From Mycobacterium sp. D16Q14 (GTDB lineage: Bacteria > Actinomycetota > Actinomycetes > Mycobacteriales > Mycobacteriaceae): a stretch of 64,000 nt of DNA. Position 1 is the stretch's first letter. Each line of letters opens with the position of its first letter. The stretch lies in the NCBI GenBank assembly GCA_002013415.1, contig MAEX01000010.1:124001-188000 (forward strand), read 5' to 3'. Shown piece by piece: positions 44,261 to 53,195 of the stretch. The position numbers and the translations under genes were made by a program. The notes below the pieces were generated by a model. That model ran no database searches. It was given only the letters and a program-made list of their open reading frames with translations, and was not told the origin of the DNA.

Positions 44261-45094
44261 ATGCGCTTCGCATTCAAGACATCTCCGCAGAGCACCACCT
44301 GGGACGACATGCTGGCCATCTGGAAGGTGGCCGACGAGATCGACGTCTTCGAGTCCGGCTGGACCTTTGACCATTTCTATCCGATCTTCTCGGACTCCAC
44401 TGGGCCATGCCTGGAAGGCTGGGTAACCCTCACCGCGCTTGCGCAGGCCACCCGGCGGCTGCGTGTTGGGGTGCTGGTGACGGGTATCCACTATCGGCAT
44501 CCGGCCGTGCTGGCCAACATGGCCTCGGCGCTGGACATCGTGTCCGGTGGTCGCCTGGAACTCGGTATCGGTGCCGGCTGGAACGAGGAAGAATCCGGCG
44601 CCTACGGCATCGAGCTGGGCAGCATCAAGGAGCGGTTCGACCGGTTCGAGGAGGCCTGCGAGGTGCTCACCGGTCTGCTGAGCCAGGAGACGACGAGCTT
44701 TGACGGCAAGTTTTACCAGCTCAAGGACGCTCGCAACGAGCCCAAGGGGCCGCAGAAACCGCACCCGCCCATCTGTATAGGCGGTAGCGGCGAGAAGCGG
44801 ACGCTGCGGATCACCGCCAAGTACGCCCAGCACTGGAACTTTGTGGGCGGACCGCCCGAGGAGTTCGCACGCAAACGTGATGTGCTGGCCGCGCATTGCG
44901 CCGAGATCGGCCGAGATCCGGGCGAGATCACGCTTTCGGCCCACATCCGACTTGGCGCGGATCGCGATTACGCGAAGGTTGTCGACGAGGCGGCCGCGCT
45001 GGGAGCGGAGGGTCTCGATCTGGCCATCATCTACCTGCCCCCGCCCTATGACCCGGCCGTGCTGGAGCCGCTGGCGGAGGCACTTCGCGGCTGA
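44261..45094 (+). CDS. LLM-class F420-dependent oxidoreductase
   Basis: A 277-residue luciferase-like (TIM-barrel) oxidoreductase. Landmarks: FDHFYPI near 37-43, LRVGVLVTGIHYRHPAVLAN (about 68-87), SGGRLELGIGAGWNEEE, and HPPICIGGSGEKRTLRI. These are typical of the mycobacterial F420-linked branch; substrate unknown. A TAAGGT -10 box (44249-44254) ends 6 bp before ATG 44261. A perfect terminator follows the stop. Confidence 0.9.
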   Translation: MRFAFKTSPQSTTWDDMLAIWKVADEIDVFESGWTFDHFYPIFSDSTGPCLEGWVTLTALAQATRRLRVGVLVTGIHYRHPAVLANMASALDIVSGGRLELGIGAGWNEEESGAYGIELGSIKERFDRFEEACEVLTGLLSQETTSFDGKFYQLKDARNEPKGPQKPHPPICIGGSGEKRTLRITAKYAQHWNFVGGPPEEFARKRDVLAAHCAEIGRDPGEITLSAHIRLGADRDYAKVVDEAAALGAEGLDLAIIYLPPPYDPAVLEPLAEALRG

Positions 45095-45098
45095 CCAC

Positions 45099-45141
45099 GA
45101 GAATGCGTCTGCGCAGCGGTTGTCTGCGCAGACGCATTCTC
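45099..45141. terminator. Perfect 18-bp terminator hairpin
   Basis: GAGAATGCGTCTGCGCAG pairs perfectly with its complement across a 7-nt loop (arms 45099-45116 and 45124-45141). It separates convergent genes and could act in both directions. Confidence 0.88.
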
Positions 45142-45151
45142 GGGCAACGGT

Positions 45152-45376
45152 TTAGCCGGTCTTGCTCTCCAGCGCGGCAAGCGCCGCCGCGACCGCGAGG
45201 TACTTGTTGGTACCCAGCTCGCGCACGGTCGAGATGTTGAGGGCTTCCTTCAATGCCGCGTCATGCTTCTCGGTGAGACCGGCGAGAGCCGACGGAGGTG
45301 CGTCGAGGACATCCTTGAGGTCCTTGTTCTCGTAGGCCTTGTCGAGTGCCTTCTCGAGATTCACGGATACAGCCAT
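45152..45376 (-). CDS. Small helical protein, helix-hairpin-helix-like
   Basis: A 74-residue, fully helical-looking cytoplasmic protein. LKDVLDAPPSALAGLTEKHD is followed by ALKEALNISTVRELGTNKYL, resembling helix-hairpin-helix repeats that bind DNA or proteins. ATG 45376 has AAAGG about 8 bp upstream. The high Lys/Glu/Ala content suggests good expression. Function unknown. Confidence 0.75.
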   Translation of the reverse strand: MAVSVNLEKALDKAYENKDLKDVLDAPPSALAGLTEKHDAALKEALNISTVRELGTNKYLAVAAALAALESKTG

Positions 45377-45540
45377 CGTTCGTACCTTTCTTGCTGTGTT
45401 TCCCCGGCCCCGTCGCGCACCCTAGTTATCGAAGCTGTGAACCAATGCTGTTTGGCTAGCGGCGATCCGAATTGCAGGTGAACGCCCGGATAGGTTCCCC
45501 GGGATGGCCGGTTCATTCAAATATGCGCATAATGTAATCA

Positions 45541-46147
45541 ATGAACGAGGCGAGGTGGCCTACGGGGCTGACCACCATCCCGGCCGATCCGCCGACGGCC
45601 TGGTCGCTGCTCTAATGGGACCCGCCGACCATCCCGCTGTTCCTGTTCAGCTACTACGGCCTGTACTTGTCGCAGTTGTTCGACACCATCGCTGCTACCT
45701 GGCTGGGGCACACCGGGTTAGAGATCTTCTTCTTGGTCAGCGGTCTGCTCTTCGTCATCCCCATACTGTCCACCGACCCGTTGCCGGTCCGGCAGAACCA
45801 ACCTGGGCCGGATGTTCGACATCTTCGTGGAGATGCCGCTGCACGTATTCATCGGTGTGATCCTCATGATGGCGCCGAGGCCGCTGATCGGTATCTTCGC
45901 CAACCCGCCCGCCGGGTGGGCTGTTGACCCGGTCAAGGACCAGGCGTTGGCCGGTGCGCTGGCCTGGTCCTACGGTGAGCCGATCGCGCTCGCGACCACC
46001 CTGATATTCGCCATTCGGTGGCGGCGCGAGGAACAGACCGAGACCGAGGCGCGGGAGGCCGACGAGGCCGGCCAGGACGACGAATTAGCTTCGTACAACC
46101 GGCTTTTACGGCAGTTGCACGACGGCGGGCCCGGTCAGGCCCCGTAG
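45541..46147 (+). pseudogene. Truncated, frameshifted CtaG (cytochrome c oxidase assembly/copper) gene
   Basis: Fragments in order encode the C-terminal part of a mycobacterial CtaG-type membrane protein (Rv0102-like): TIPADPPTAWSLL, stop TAA at 45613, then WDPPTIPLFLFSYYGLYLSQ and GLEIFFLVSGLLFVIPIL. A frameshift near 45810 follows, then MFDIFVEMPLHVFIGVILMM and ALAWSYGEPIALATTLIFAI to TGA 46147. The N-terminal ~400 residues are absent. The last stretch keeps a 111-codon open frame (45812-46147) that could be mis-annotated as a gene. It overlaps the end of the next gene by 13 bp. Confidence 0.8.
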
Positions 46148-47046
46148 CCGCGCGCCGATCCGTCGGGGGTTGCGTACTTGACGATCAGTGAGCAGTCCTT
46201 GCCTCCCAGCCCTTCGTCGATGAGCTGCTGAAACTGCTCGGTGACCATGGTCGCGGCGGGCAGCTTGACGCCGGTGGCTTCCCCGGCGGCCAGCGCCAGG
46301 CGGGCGTCCTTGTGCGCCAGGTCAACGGTGAAGGTGGCATCGAAATTGCGATTGGCGGCGGCGGATTCGATGATATCGGGCACCGGGTACCAGGTCTGCT
46401 GCGCCCAGGACCGCGCCGAGGACACGGAGCAGATCTCCCAGAACACCTTGGGGTCCAAGCCGAGTCGCTCGGCCAACTGTGAGCCTTCCGAATTGGCCAT
46501 CATGTCGATGAACAGCATCATGTTGTTGCAGATCTTCGCGGCCACCCCGGCGCCACCATCGCCCGCGTGGATCACACGTCCGGCCATCGGCTTGATGTAA
46601 TCGGTTGCCGCACCGGAATTTTCCAAATCGCCGCCGAGCATGAAGCACAGCGTGCCGGCCTGCGCGCCGCTGATCCCGCCGGAGACCGGGGCGTCGACGA
46701 ACCGGAACCCCCGGCGTGCCGACTCGGCGTGACAGTACCGCGAGGTTTCGATGTCGACGGTCGAGCTGTCGACCAGAAGCGTTGATGGCGAGGCGTTTTC
46801 CCAGATCCCGTAGGGACCTTCGAACACCGAGCGGACATGCTCTCCCTTGGGCAGCATGGTGAACACGACCTCGGCGCCCGCCAGCACCTCGGCGACCTCC
46901 TCTACCGCGGTGACGCCCCGTGCTTCCGCAGCAGCCAGCGCGTCACCCGAGAGGTCGAAGCCGCGCACCGTGTGCCCGGCCGCCACCAGATTGGCAGCCA
47001 TTGGGCCGCCCATGTTCCCCAAACCGATCCAGCCATAGGTCGCCAT
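46135..47046 (-). CDS. mmsB: 3-hydroxyisobutyrate dehydrogenase
   Basis: A 303-residue beta-hydroxyacid dehydrogenase that oxidises 3-hydroxyisobutyrate in valine catabolism with NAD. The Rossmann motif is GWIGLGNMGGPMAANLVAAG, the substrate loop is DAPVSGGISGAQAGTL, and the catalytic Lys is in GAGVAAKICNNMM. Normal family length. In M. tuberculosis mmsB sits with mmsA; here an MHS transporter and an aldehyde dehydrogenase lie upstream on the same strand. Confidence 0.92.
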   Translation of the reverse strand: MATYGWIGLGNMGGPMAANLVAAGHTVRGFDLSGDALAAAEARGVTAVEEVAEVLAGAEVVFTMLPKGEHVRSVFEGPYGIWENASPSTLLVDSSTVDIETSRYCHAESARRGFRFVDAPVSGGISGAQAGTLCFMLGGDLENSGAATDYIKPMAGRVIHAGDGGAGVAAKICNNMMLFIDMMANSEGSQLAERLGLDPKVFWEICSVSSARSWAQQTWYPVPDIIESAAANRNFDATFTVDLAHKDARLALAAGEATGVKLPAATMVTEQFQQLIDEGLGGKDCSLIVKYATPDGSARGYGA

Positions 47047-47061
47047 GGGACCAACCTAGCG

Positions 47062-48408
47062 CTAGGCGCGCGCCCTGTCGGCCGCATCCAGCTCATGCAG
47101 CGAGCTGCCCTTGGTCTCCGGCAGTGCCCACACGGCGATCAGCGTGATGGGAGCAACGGCCGCCAGATAGATCGCCACGGGCACCCAGCTGTGGTACTTG
47201 CTCAGCAGCGCGGTGCCGATGACGGGAGCCAGCGACCCGGCGAAGATCGAGGTTACCTGGTAGCCCACCGACACCCCGGAGTAGCGCATCCGGGTGGGGA
47301 ACATCTCTGCCATGATCGCCGGCTGCCCCGCGAACATCAGCGAGTGCACCAGCAGGCCGATCACGATGGCCGCCAAGATCACCCATTCATCTCGGGAGTT
47401 GAACATCGGGAACGCGATGAAACCCCAGCCCGCGGCCAGCAGGGCTCCCAGCGCATAGGGCGCACGCCGTCCGACGATATCCGCATACCGACCCACGATG
47501 GGCAGGGCAATCACCTGGACCGCGTGAGCGATCAAGAGCAGCAACAGAATCCGCCTGGTATCCATGTGGAGCTCGATCTTGAGATAGGTGATCGAGAAGG
47601 TGACCACCATGTAGTAGAGGATGTTTTCGGCCACGCGCAGCCCCATGGCGGTGAACACCCCGCGCGGATACCGGCGGAATACCTCGACGACGCCGTAGGA
47701 GCTGGCCTTGTTCTCTTCCAGTTCTCGGCGGGCCTCATGGAAGATCGGCGCATCGGATATCCGGGTGCGGATGTAGTACCCGATCGCCACGATGACGACC
47801 GACAACCAGAAGCCGACGCGCCAGCCCCAGGCCAGGAACGCAGCATCGGAGAGCGTCCACGACAACGTGAGCAGCACCAGGGTGGCCAGTAGGTTGCCCA
47901 GCGGTACGGCCGCCTGTGGCCAGCTCGACCAGAACCCGCGTTGGGCGTCGGGGGAGTGCTCGGCCACCAGCAGCACGGCGCCGCCCCATTCGCCGCCGAC
48001 CGCGAAACCCTGCAGGAACCTCAGCACCACCAGCAGGACCGGGGCGCCATAGCCAATCTGGGCGAAGGTCGGCAGGCAGCCCATGAGGAAGGTGGCCACA
48101 CCGACCAGCACGATCGCGATCTGCAGGAGGTGCTTGCGTCCGTAGCGATCCCCGAAGTGCCCGAACACGATTCCGCCGATAGGCCGCGCGACAAACCCGA
48201 CCGCATAGGTGAGGAAGGCCTTGATGATGTTGTCGAGATCGTTCCCCCCGGCCTGCACAGCGGGGAAGAAGATCTTATTGAAGACGAGGGTGGCAGCGGT
48301 GGCGTAGAGGAAGAATTCGTACCACTCGACGACGGTGCCCGCCATCGACGCCGCGACGACCTTGCGGAGACCCGTTGGAGCAGCGTCGGCCTCTGCGGTG
48401 GTGGACAC
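47062..48408 (-). CDS. MHS-family (MFS) metabolite:proton symporter
   Basis: A 448-residue 12-TM transporter of the metabolite:H+ symporter branch. MHS landmarks: ASMAGTVVEWYEFFLYATAA (TM1), GGIVFGHFGDRYGRKHLL (motif A) and LRFLQGFAVGGEWGGAVLLV. Relatives import small carboxylates, osmolytes or aromatic acids; the flanking dehydrogenases suggest an organic acid. Probably co-transcribed with mmsB (15-bp gap). Confidence 0.9.
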   Translation of the reverse strand: MSTTAEADAAPTGLRKVVAASMAGTVVEWYEFFLYATAATLVFNKIFFPAVQAGGNDLDNIIKAFLTYAVGFVARPIGGIVFGHFGDRYGRKHLLQIAIVLVGVATFLMGCLPTFAQIGYGAPVLLVVLRFLQGFAVGGEWGGAVLLVAEHSPDAQRGFWSSWPQAAVPLGNLLATLVLLTLSWTLSDAAFLAWGWRVGFWLSVVIVAIGYYIRTRISDAPIFHEARRELEENKASSYGVVEVFRRYPRGVFTAMGLRVAENILYYMVVTFSITYLKIELHMDTRRILLLLLIAHAVQVIALPIVGRYADIVGRRAPYALGALLAAGWGFIAFPMFNSRDEWVILAAIVIGLLVHSLMFAGQPAIMAEMFPTRMRYSGVSVGYQVTSIFAGSLAPVIGTALLSKYHSWVPVAIYLAAVAPITLIAVWALPETKGSSLHELDAADRARA

Positions 48409-48429
48409 AGCCGAACCCTAACGTCGAGC

Positions 48430-48475
48430 GCGAGCCTCACGCGGATTTCGGGCAAGATTTCCGCGTGAGGCTCGC
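48430..48475. terminator. Terminator after the aldehyde dehydrogenase operon
   Basis: Perfect 16-bp arms GCGAGCCTCACGCGGA / TCCGCGTGAGGCTCGC around a 14-nt loop. It lies just past the aldehyde dehydrogenase stop on the minus strand and separates that operon from the MHS transporter. Confidence 0.8.
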
Positions 48476-48484
48476 ACTCGATGG

Positions 48485-49951
48485 CTAGATCGAGTCGAGG
48501 GTGTAGCCCATCGGCAGCAGCACGCTCTTGAGCTCGCAGTACTCCTCGATGCCCTCGGGCCCGTTCTCGCGGCCGATACCGGACTGCTTGTAGCCGCCGA
48601 ATGGGCAGCTGGGGTCGAAGGCGTACCAGTTGATGCCGTAGGTGCCGGTGCGGATCTGCGCCGCGACCTCCAGACCCTTGGGCACATCGGTGGTCCACAC
48701 ACTGCCCGCCAGGCCGTAATGAGAGTCGTTGGCGATCTTGATGGCCTCATCCACGGAGTCGTAGGCGATGATCGAGAGCACCGGGCCGAAGATCTCCTCC
48801 TGCGCGATAGTCATCGAGTTGTCGACATCCGCGAAAATCGTTGGCTGTACGAAGTATCCGCTGTCCAGCCCCTCGGGGCGCTTGCCGCCGAAGGCCAGCC
48901 GCGCGCCCTCCTCGATGCCCTTGGCGATGTAGCCCTCTACCCGGGCACGCTGCTTCTCGGTGATCAGTGGCCCGACCTGGGTGGCGGGATCGTCGGGCAG
49001 TCCCACTCCCATCAGCGAGACCATGCCGACGATGCCGTCGACTACCTCGTCGTACCGAGACCGCGGTGCCAGCACCCGGGTCTGGTTGACGCAGCCCTGG
49101 CCCGCGTTCATCAGGCCCGCGAACACCAGCATCGGCAGGGTCGCCGCCAGGTCGGCGTCCTCGAGCACGATGGCCGCCGACTTGCCGCCCAGCTCGAGGG
49201 TGACCTTCTTCAGATTCCTGGCGGCGATCTCGGCGATCTCCTTGCCGACGACGGTGCTCCCGGTGAAGCTGAATACGTCGACGCCGGGGTTGTTGGTCAG
49301 CGCCCGGCCGGTTTCGGCTCCACCCGGCACCACGGACAGCACGCCCTCGGGCACGCCCGCCTCGGCGAACACCTCGGCCAGGATGAAGCTCGACAGGGGA
49401 GTCTCGGCGGCGGGCTTGAGCACCACCGTGCAGCCCGCGAGGAACGCCGGGCCGATCTTGTTGAGCGCCAGGAACAGCGGCACATTCCAGGCCGCGATGG
49501 CGGCCACCACTCCGGCGGGCTCCCGGGTCACTACGGTCTGGCCGTAGGCGCCGTTGCGCAGTTCCTTCCACTTCACCGCGTCCGCCGCGTTGGCGTAGTA
49601 CTGGATGGCGCCAAAGCCACCCATCCATTGCAGCGTTTCGATCACCATGGGGGGAGCGCCGGTCTCGTCGGCGATGGCCTTGCAGATCTCGTCCTTGCGA
49701 GCCTCTAGCCCGGCAACTGCCTTCTGCAGTACCGCCTGCCGCTCGTGCGGAGTCAGCTTGGGCCAGGGGCCGTCGTCGAAGGCGCGGCGGGCGGCGCTGA
49801 CCGCCGCCTCGACGTCAGCGGGGGAGGCCAGCGGACACTGGCCGACCTTTTGGCCGGTGGCGGGCGAGATGACCTTGATCACCTGGTCGGTGGCCGGCTC
49901 GGTCCAGACGCCCCCGATGAAGAGCTTGTCAAAGTTGTTCCCGTTGGTCAT
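48485..49951 (-). CDS. NAD(P)-dependent aldehyde dehydrogenase (Rv0223c-like)
   Basis: A 488-residue aldehyde dehydrogenase. The catalytic Glu is in TLELGGKSAAIV (about 255-266), the nucleophile Cys in MNAGQGCVNQTR (about 290-300), and the cofactor loop is FTGSTVVGKEIA. The C-terminal part EEIFGPVLSII is intact. GTG/ATG overlap with the CrtC-like gene is 4 bp (ATGA), so it ends a three-gene operon. Substrate unknown. Confidence 0.93.
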   Translation of the reverse strand: MTNGNNFDKLFIGGVWTEPATDQVIKVISPATGQKVGQCPLASPADVEAAVSAARRAFDDGPWPKLTPHERQAVLQKAVAGLEARKDEICKAIADETGAPPMVIETLQWMGGFGAIQYYANAADAVKWKELRNGAYGQTVVTREPAGVVAAIAAWNVPLFLALNKIGPAFLAGCTVVLKPAAETPLSSFILAEVFAEAGVPEGVLSVVPGGAETGRALTNNPGVDVFSFTGSTVVGKEIAEIAARNLKKVTLELGGKSAAIVLEDADLAATLPMLVFAGLMNAGQGCVNQTRVLAPRSRYDEVVDGIVGMVSLMGVGLPDDPATQVGPLITEKQRARVEGYIAKGIEEGARLAFGGKRPEGLDSGYFVQPTIFADVDNSMTIAQEEIFGPVLSIIAYDSVDEAIKIANDSHYGLAGSVWTTDVPKGLEVAAQIRTGTYGINWYAFDPSCPFGGYKQSGIGRENGPEGIEEYCELKSVLLPMGYTLDSI

Positions 49952-51075
49952 GAATCGCCGTCTCTTTCCTGATGTGTATCAACGAACCCGGTAAAGCCGG
50001 AGGGTTTATGGGGGCCGATGGGGCCGAATTCGAACAGTCCACTGCCGTGGGTCTCGACGCCGTTCTCGATGGCGGTGAAGGTGGCGAGATTGTCGACTGG
50101 GCACAACAACGTGAGCGTGGCGTCCAGCTCCGCGGTCTTGTACCGCTTGCCCTGCACGACGAGGTCGCCCTGCCACATGCCGTGGCGCCAATCCGGGTCC
50201 AGGCCATACCCGGTGCCGAAGCCGAAGTAGTGCGGCAGCACGATATCGGCCTTGATGGTGATGTCACCCAACGTAATGACCGCCGAACTCGCTTCGCGGG
50301 TACCGGGAACCAGGGTGATGTCGTGCGTAATGGGTCCGAGTTCGTCGATCCCCTTCGCCGGGTCACGCCATACCCGGCGCGCCCCGCTGACGACCTTGTT
50401 GCCGTGCTCGTCTTCCTGGTTGATGAACACGATCGAATACTCAGGGAACGAGATCACGTTGTAGAGCCAGAAGAAGCCCCCGGCCAAGGTGGCACGCCGT
50501 CCGGCGGGTTCGCCCTCACCGACGGGGCGGATGCCCCAGGATCGATCGCGGTTTCCCGACCAGTTGACTCCATCCAGCTCATGGGTGGTACCACCAACCG
50601 TCAATTGGCCTGTCCAGGTGCCAGTTTGGGCAAACCGTGAGGTATCGAACATCACGCGGCCGAGCTGACGCTGGTAATGGCCAGGTTCGAGGGAGGCCGG
50701 TATCTCGCCGGTGTAGGTGATATCGAAGGCGAGGTCGTAGTCGTCGCCGGGTTCCAGAATCAGCCGCACCCTCTTGAGACCTTCGAGGACCTCAATGCGG
50801 TACGGCCCGACCTTGAGATCGGCCCGGTCGTCGCCCAATGCGCGCGAGGCCCGGAACACGACGATGTCGTCGCCGTCGCGCACCGAAGCGAATGCATCGG
50901 TGACGCCCAGATTCGGGTAAACGCCCAGTCCGGTGATCAGATACGGCAGGTCGGCGCGCCCGCCGTGGCAGCCAAAGTAGTAGCGGTCATAGAAGTTTCG
51001 ATCCGAGGTGCCGACATGGCGGACCACATCGGCGATCTGATGGATCGGGTAATCGTCGAAGGGGGACAGGCTCAC
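49948..51075 (-). CDS. CrtC/DUF7064-like lipocalin-fold protein
   Basis: A 375-residue soluble protein. It resembles the hydroxyneurosporene-synthase/DUF7064-7065 group, a double lipocalin-like fold acting on terpenoids or other hydrophobic molecules: FYDRYYFGCHGGRADLPYLI near the N-terminus, WSGNRDRSWGIRPVG, and WLYNVISFPEYSIVFIN in the middle. No signal peptide. It is coupled at both ends (GTGA upstream, ATGA downstream). Hydratase activity is possible but not shown by a recognised active site. Confidence 0.7.
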   Translation of the reverse strand: MSLSPFDDYPIHQIADVVRHVGTSDRNFYDRYYFGCHGGRADLPYLITGLGVYPNLGVTDAFASVRDGDDIVVFRASRALGDDRADLKVGPYRIEVLEGLKRVRLILEPGDDYDLAFDITYTGEIPASLEPGHYQRQLGRVMFDTSRFAQTGTWTGQLTVGGTTHELDGVNWSGNRDRSWGIRPVGEGEPAGRRATLAGGFFWLYNVISFPEYSIVFINQEDEHGNKVVSGARRVWRDPAKGIDELGPITHDITLVPGTREASSAVITLGDITIKADIVLPHYFGFGTGYGLDPDWRHGMWQGDLVVQGKRYKTAELDATLTLLCPVDNLATFTAIENGVETHGSGLFEFGPIGPHKPSGFTGFVDTHQERDGDS

Positions 51076-52262
51076 GGGCCGGTCTCCTCTCCGAGCTGCG
51101 ACCAGTACTTTCCGTCCAGCATCTTCTCCAGCGTGGCCCTGTGCAGGATCAGATCATCGGGGTCATTCGGCATCTCCGCCATACCAAAAGCCATGGCACG
51201 CATCTGAATGCGCACCATGATCACGGCGTGCTGCAGTGCGGCATAGGCGGTGTAGAAGTCCAGATCGCTCGCGTGGTGCCCGGTGAGTGCGGCGTACTCG
51301 GCGGCGATATCCTCGCGCCGGCAGAAATCCGGGAGGCCCGGTAGCGTCGCCACTTCGGCCAGATCCTGGAAGAATCTGTGCAGGAAGATGATCCATCCGA
51401 GATCGAGCTCGCGGGGCCCCACGGTGGCCATCTCCCAGTCTAGCAGCGCCACCGGTTCGAAATCCTGGTAAATGACGTTTCCCGGCCGCGAATCACCCCA
51501 GCTGACAGCATCTTTCGTGCGTAGCGATTCGGTCGGCCAGTTCTCGCGCAACCACATGAAGCCGCGGTCGATCAACGGAATGGTGGGACCAGCGCCAGCA
51601 CTGCCGCGTACCCACTCATAGAACTCGTGGGTGCGGCGCACATGGGCGTCCAGACCCGTCTCTCCCTCACGGGCGTCGTCGAGGAATGTGAACTCTTCGA
51701 TGGGCGCCGAGTGAACCCGGGCGATCTGGTCAACGGTGAGCCGCTGCATCTTGCGGCGGTCGGCAGCGGAGGCCTCGGTCACCCAGGATCCGAAGGTGTA
51801 GGGCATTCGGTCGGGCGGCACCTCACCGTCGACGCGCTTCATGACGAAGAACTCGCCGCCGAGCACCGAGGGGTCATCGCAGTACCAGAGCACCGGCGGC
51901 ACCACCGCGCTGGTGTGCCGGCCGAGCTTGTCCATCACGTCGAACTGGCGGCGCATGTCATAGGTGGAAAACACCGGGCTCGAGTCGGGCTGAGGTGCCG
52001 TCCTAATCACCAGCCGGTGGGCGGCGCGCTCACCGTTCTCGGTCCACTGCGCATCGGCCAGGATCGTCTCGCTGGACATGCCGTTGGCGCTGGGCAGCTC
52101 TGCGTGGTCCACGCTGAGCGCGGCATCGGCCGGCAGCTGGGCGGAGATCCACTCGGCGAGTGCGCCGCGCAAGGTTTCCGGGTCCCGTTGTGATTCTGCG
52201 GGGCGTGCAACGTCCTCATGCGTCGCTGTCTGCTCAGTCAAGTGTCGTGACTTCCGTTTCAT
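51072..52262 (-). CDS. Phosphotransferase-family (APH-like) kinase
   Basis: A 396-residue aminoglycoside-phosphotransferase-fold protein of the acyl-CoA-dehydrogenase-associated type (ACAD10/11-like), usually linked to catabolic operons rather than drug resistance. The catalytic loop is SWGDSRPGNVIYQ (Asp in Brenner position), and the metal-binding Asp is in VALLDWEMATVGPRELDLGW. ATG 52262 has GAGG 6 bp upstream; the frame open to 52355 is not conserved. First gene of the operon with the CrtC-like and aldehyde dehydrogenase genes. Confidence 0.85.
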   Translation of the reverse strand: MKRKSRHLTEQTATHEDVARPAESQRDPETLRGALAEWISAQLPADAALSVDHAELPSANGMSSETILADAQWTENGERAAHRLVIRTAPQPDSSPVFSTYDMRRQFDVMDKLGRHTSAVVPPVLWYCDDPSVLGGEFFVMKRVDGEVPPDRMPYTFGSWVTEASAADRRKMQRLTVDQIARVHSAPIEEFTFLDDAREGETGLDAHVRRTHEFYEWVRGSAGAGPTIPLIDRGFMWLRENWPTESLRTKDAVSWGDSRPGNVIYQDFEPVALLDWEMATVGPRELDLGWIIFLHRFFQDLAEVATLPGLPDFCRREDIAAEYAALTGHHASDLDFYTAYAALQHAVIMVRIQMRAMAFGMAEMPNDPDDLILHRATLEKMLDGKYWSQLGEETGP

Positions 52263-52335
52263 GTCCGCCTCGTTGCGTGACGTACGCAACACTACCGGGC
52301 AGTCAGGGGAAGTGGAACCTGTTGCAATTCTGGAT

Positions 52336-53115
52336 TCAGCGGGGACGCAGGACAAGCACCAGATTGCTCACCAGAACCTCCCGTGCAGCGGGAACTTTGG
52401 TGATCCACCATGCCCATTTGGGGTGGTAGCGGGGAAATGCGGCAACTAGCGCGCCCGTGCTGTGTGCCCACCGGAGCCCGTCGCGCACCGAGACCGGGAA
52501 AAGTGACGACCCGTAGTTGTTCTTGGGCGGATGGCCGTGCTTGCGGGTGTACCAGCGGGCCGCGCGGGCGCCACCGAAGTAATGCGTCAGACCCATTTCG
52601 TGGCCACCGAAAGGGCCGAGCCAGACGGTGTACGACAAGACCGCCAGCCCGCCCGGGCGGGTGACCCGCAACATCTCCGCGCCGAGGCGCCAGGGCTCGG
52701 GTATGTGCTCGGCGACGTTGGAGGACAGGCAGATGTCGACGCTGTCGTCGGCGAACGGCAAGGCCATTCCGGATGCGCGCAGATATGCGGCACGTGGATC
52801 GTGGATGCCCCGGGTTCCTTCGGCGGCCGCGTGCATCTCCCGGGGGTCTGGTTCGACCCCGACGTACTGTGCTCCGGCGTCGGCGAACGCCGAGGCGAAG
52901 TAGCCCGGCCCGCCCCCGACATCCAGCACCGTGCGACCCTGCAATCCGGTGCCGATTGCCTGCAGCCACAAGTCGGTGACCAGATGAACTGTGTCCTGCG
53001 CCACCGTTCCGTAGAATCTCTCCGGCGCACTCTGCTCGAAGCGGAAAGACGATAACAAGCTGGTAGAACGCCGAAGCGTGGCTCGTTGCGCAAACAGATT
53101 GGTGATATCTGGCAC
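52336..53115 (-). CDS. Class I SAM methyltransferase (Rv0224c-like)
   Basis: A 259-residue methyltransferase. SAM motif I is TVLDVGGGPGYFASAFADAG (about 75-94), with VGVEPDPREMH as acidic motif II and DICLSSNVAEHIPEPW as motif III/IV. Rv0224c is its syntenic counterpart. Divergent from a GT4 glycosyltransferase, so both may act on one glycolipid or polysaccharide, but the substrate is unknown. Confidence 0.9.
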   Translation of the reverse strand: MPDITNLFAQRATLRRSTSLLSSFRFEQSAPERFYGTVAQDTVHLVTDLWLQAIGTGLQGRTVLDVGGGPGYFASAFADAGAQYVGVEPDPREMHAAAEGTRGIHDPRAAYLRASGMALPFADDSVDICLSSNVAEHIPEPWRLGAEMLRVTRPGGLAVLSYTVWLGPFGGHEMGLTHYFGGARAARWYTRKHGHPPKNNYGSSLFPVSVRDGLRWAHSTGALVAAFPRYHPKWAWWITKVPAAREVLVSNLVLVLRPR

Positions 53116-53195
53116 GGGTTCTCGTTCTGCTCGGTCTTCTTTTACGGAACACGAAATTTCTGGAGGCCCACCCTAACGGCCTAGGGTGCTTAGCG

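Noticed and set aside
46837..47892. 351-codon plus-strand frame
   Set aside because: Antisense to mmsB and the MHS transporter, both with clear family motifs; its product is His/Asp/Arg-rich without a recognisable domain.
51072..52262. Aminoglycoside-resistance phosphotransferase
   Set aside because: The fold is APH-like, but the catalytic loop WGDSRPGN and operon context fit the catabolic ACAD10/11-like branch better than a drug kinase.
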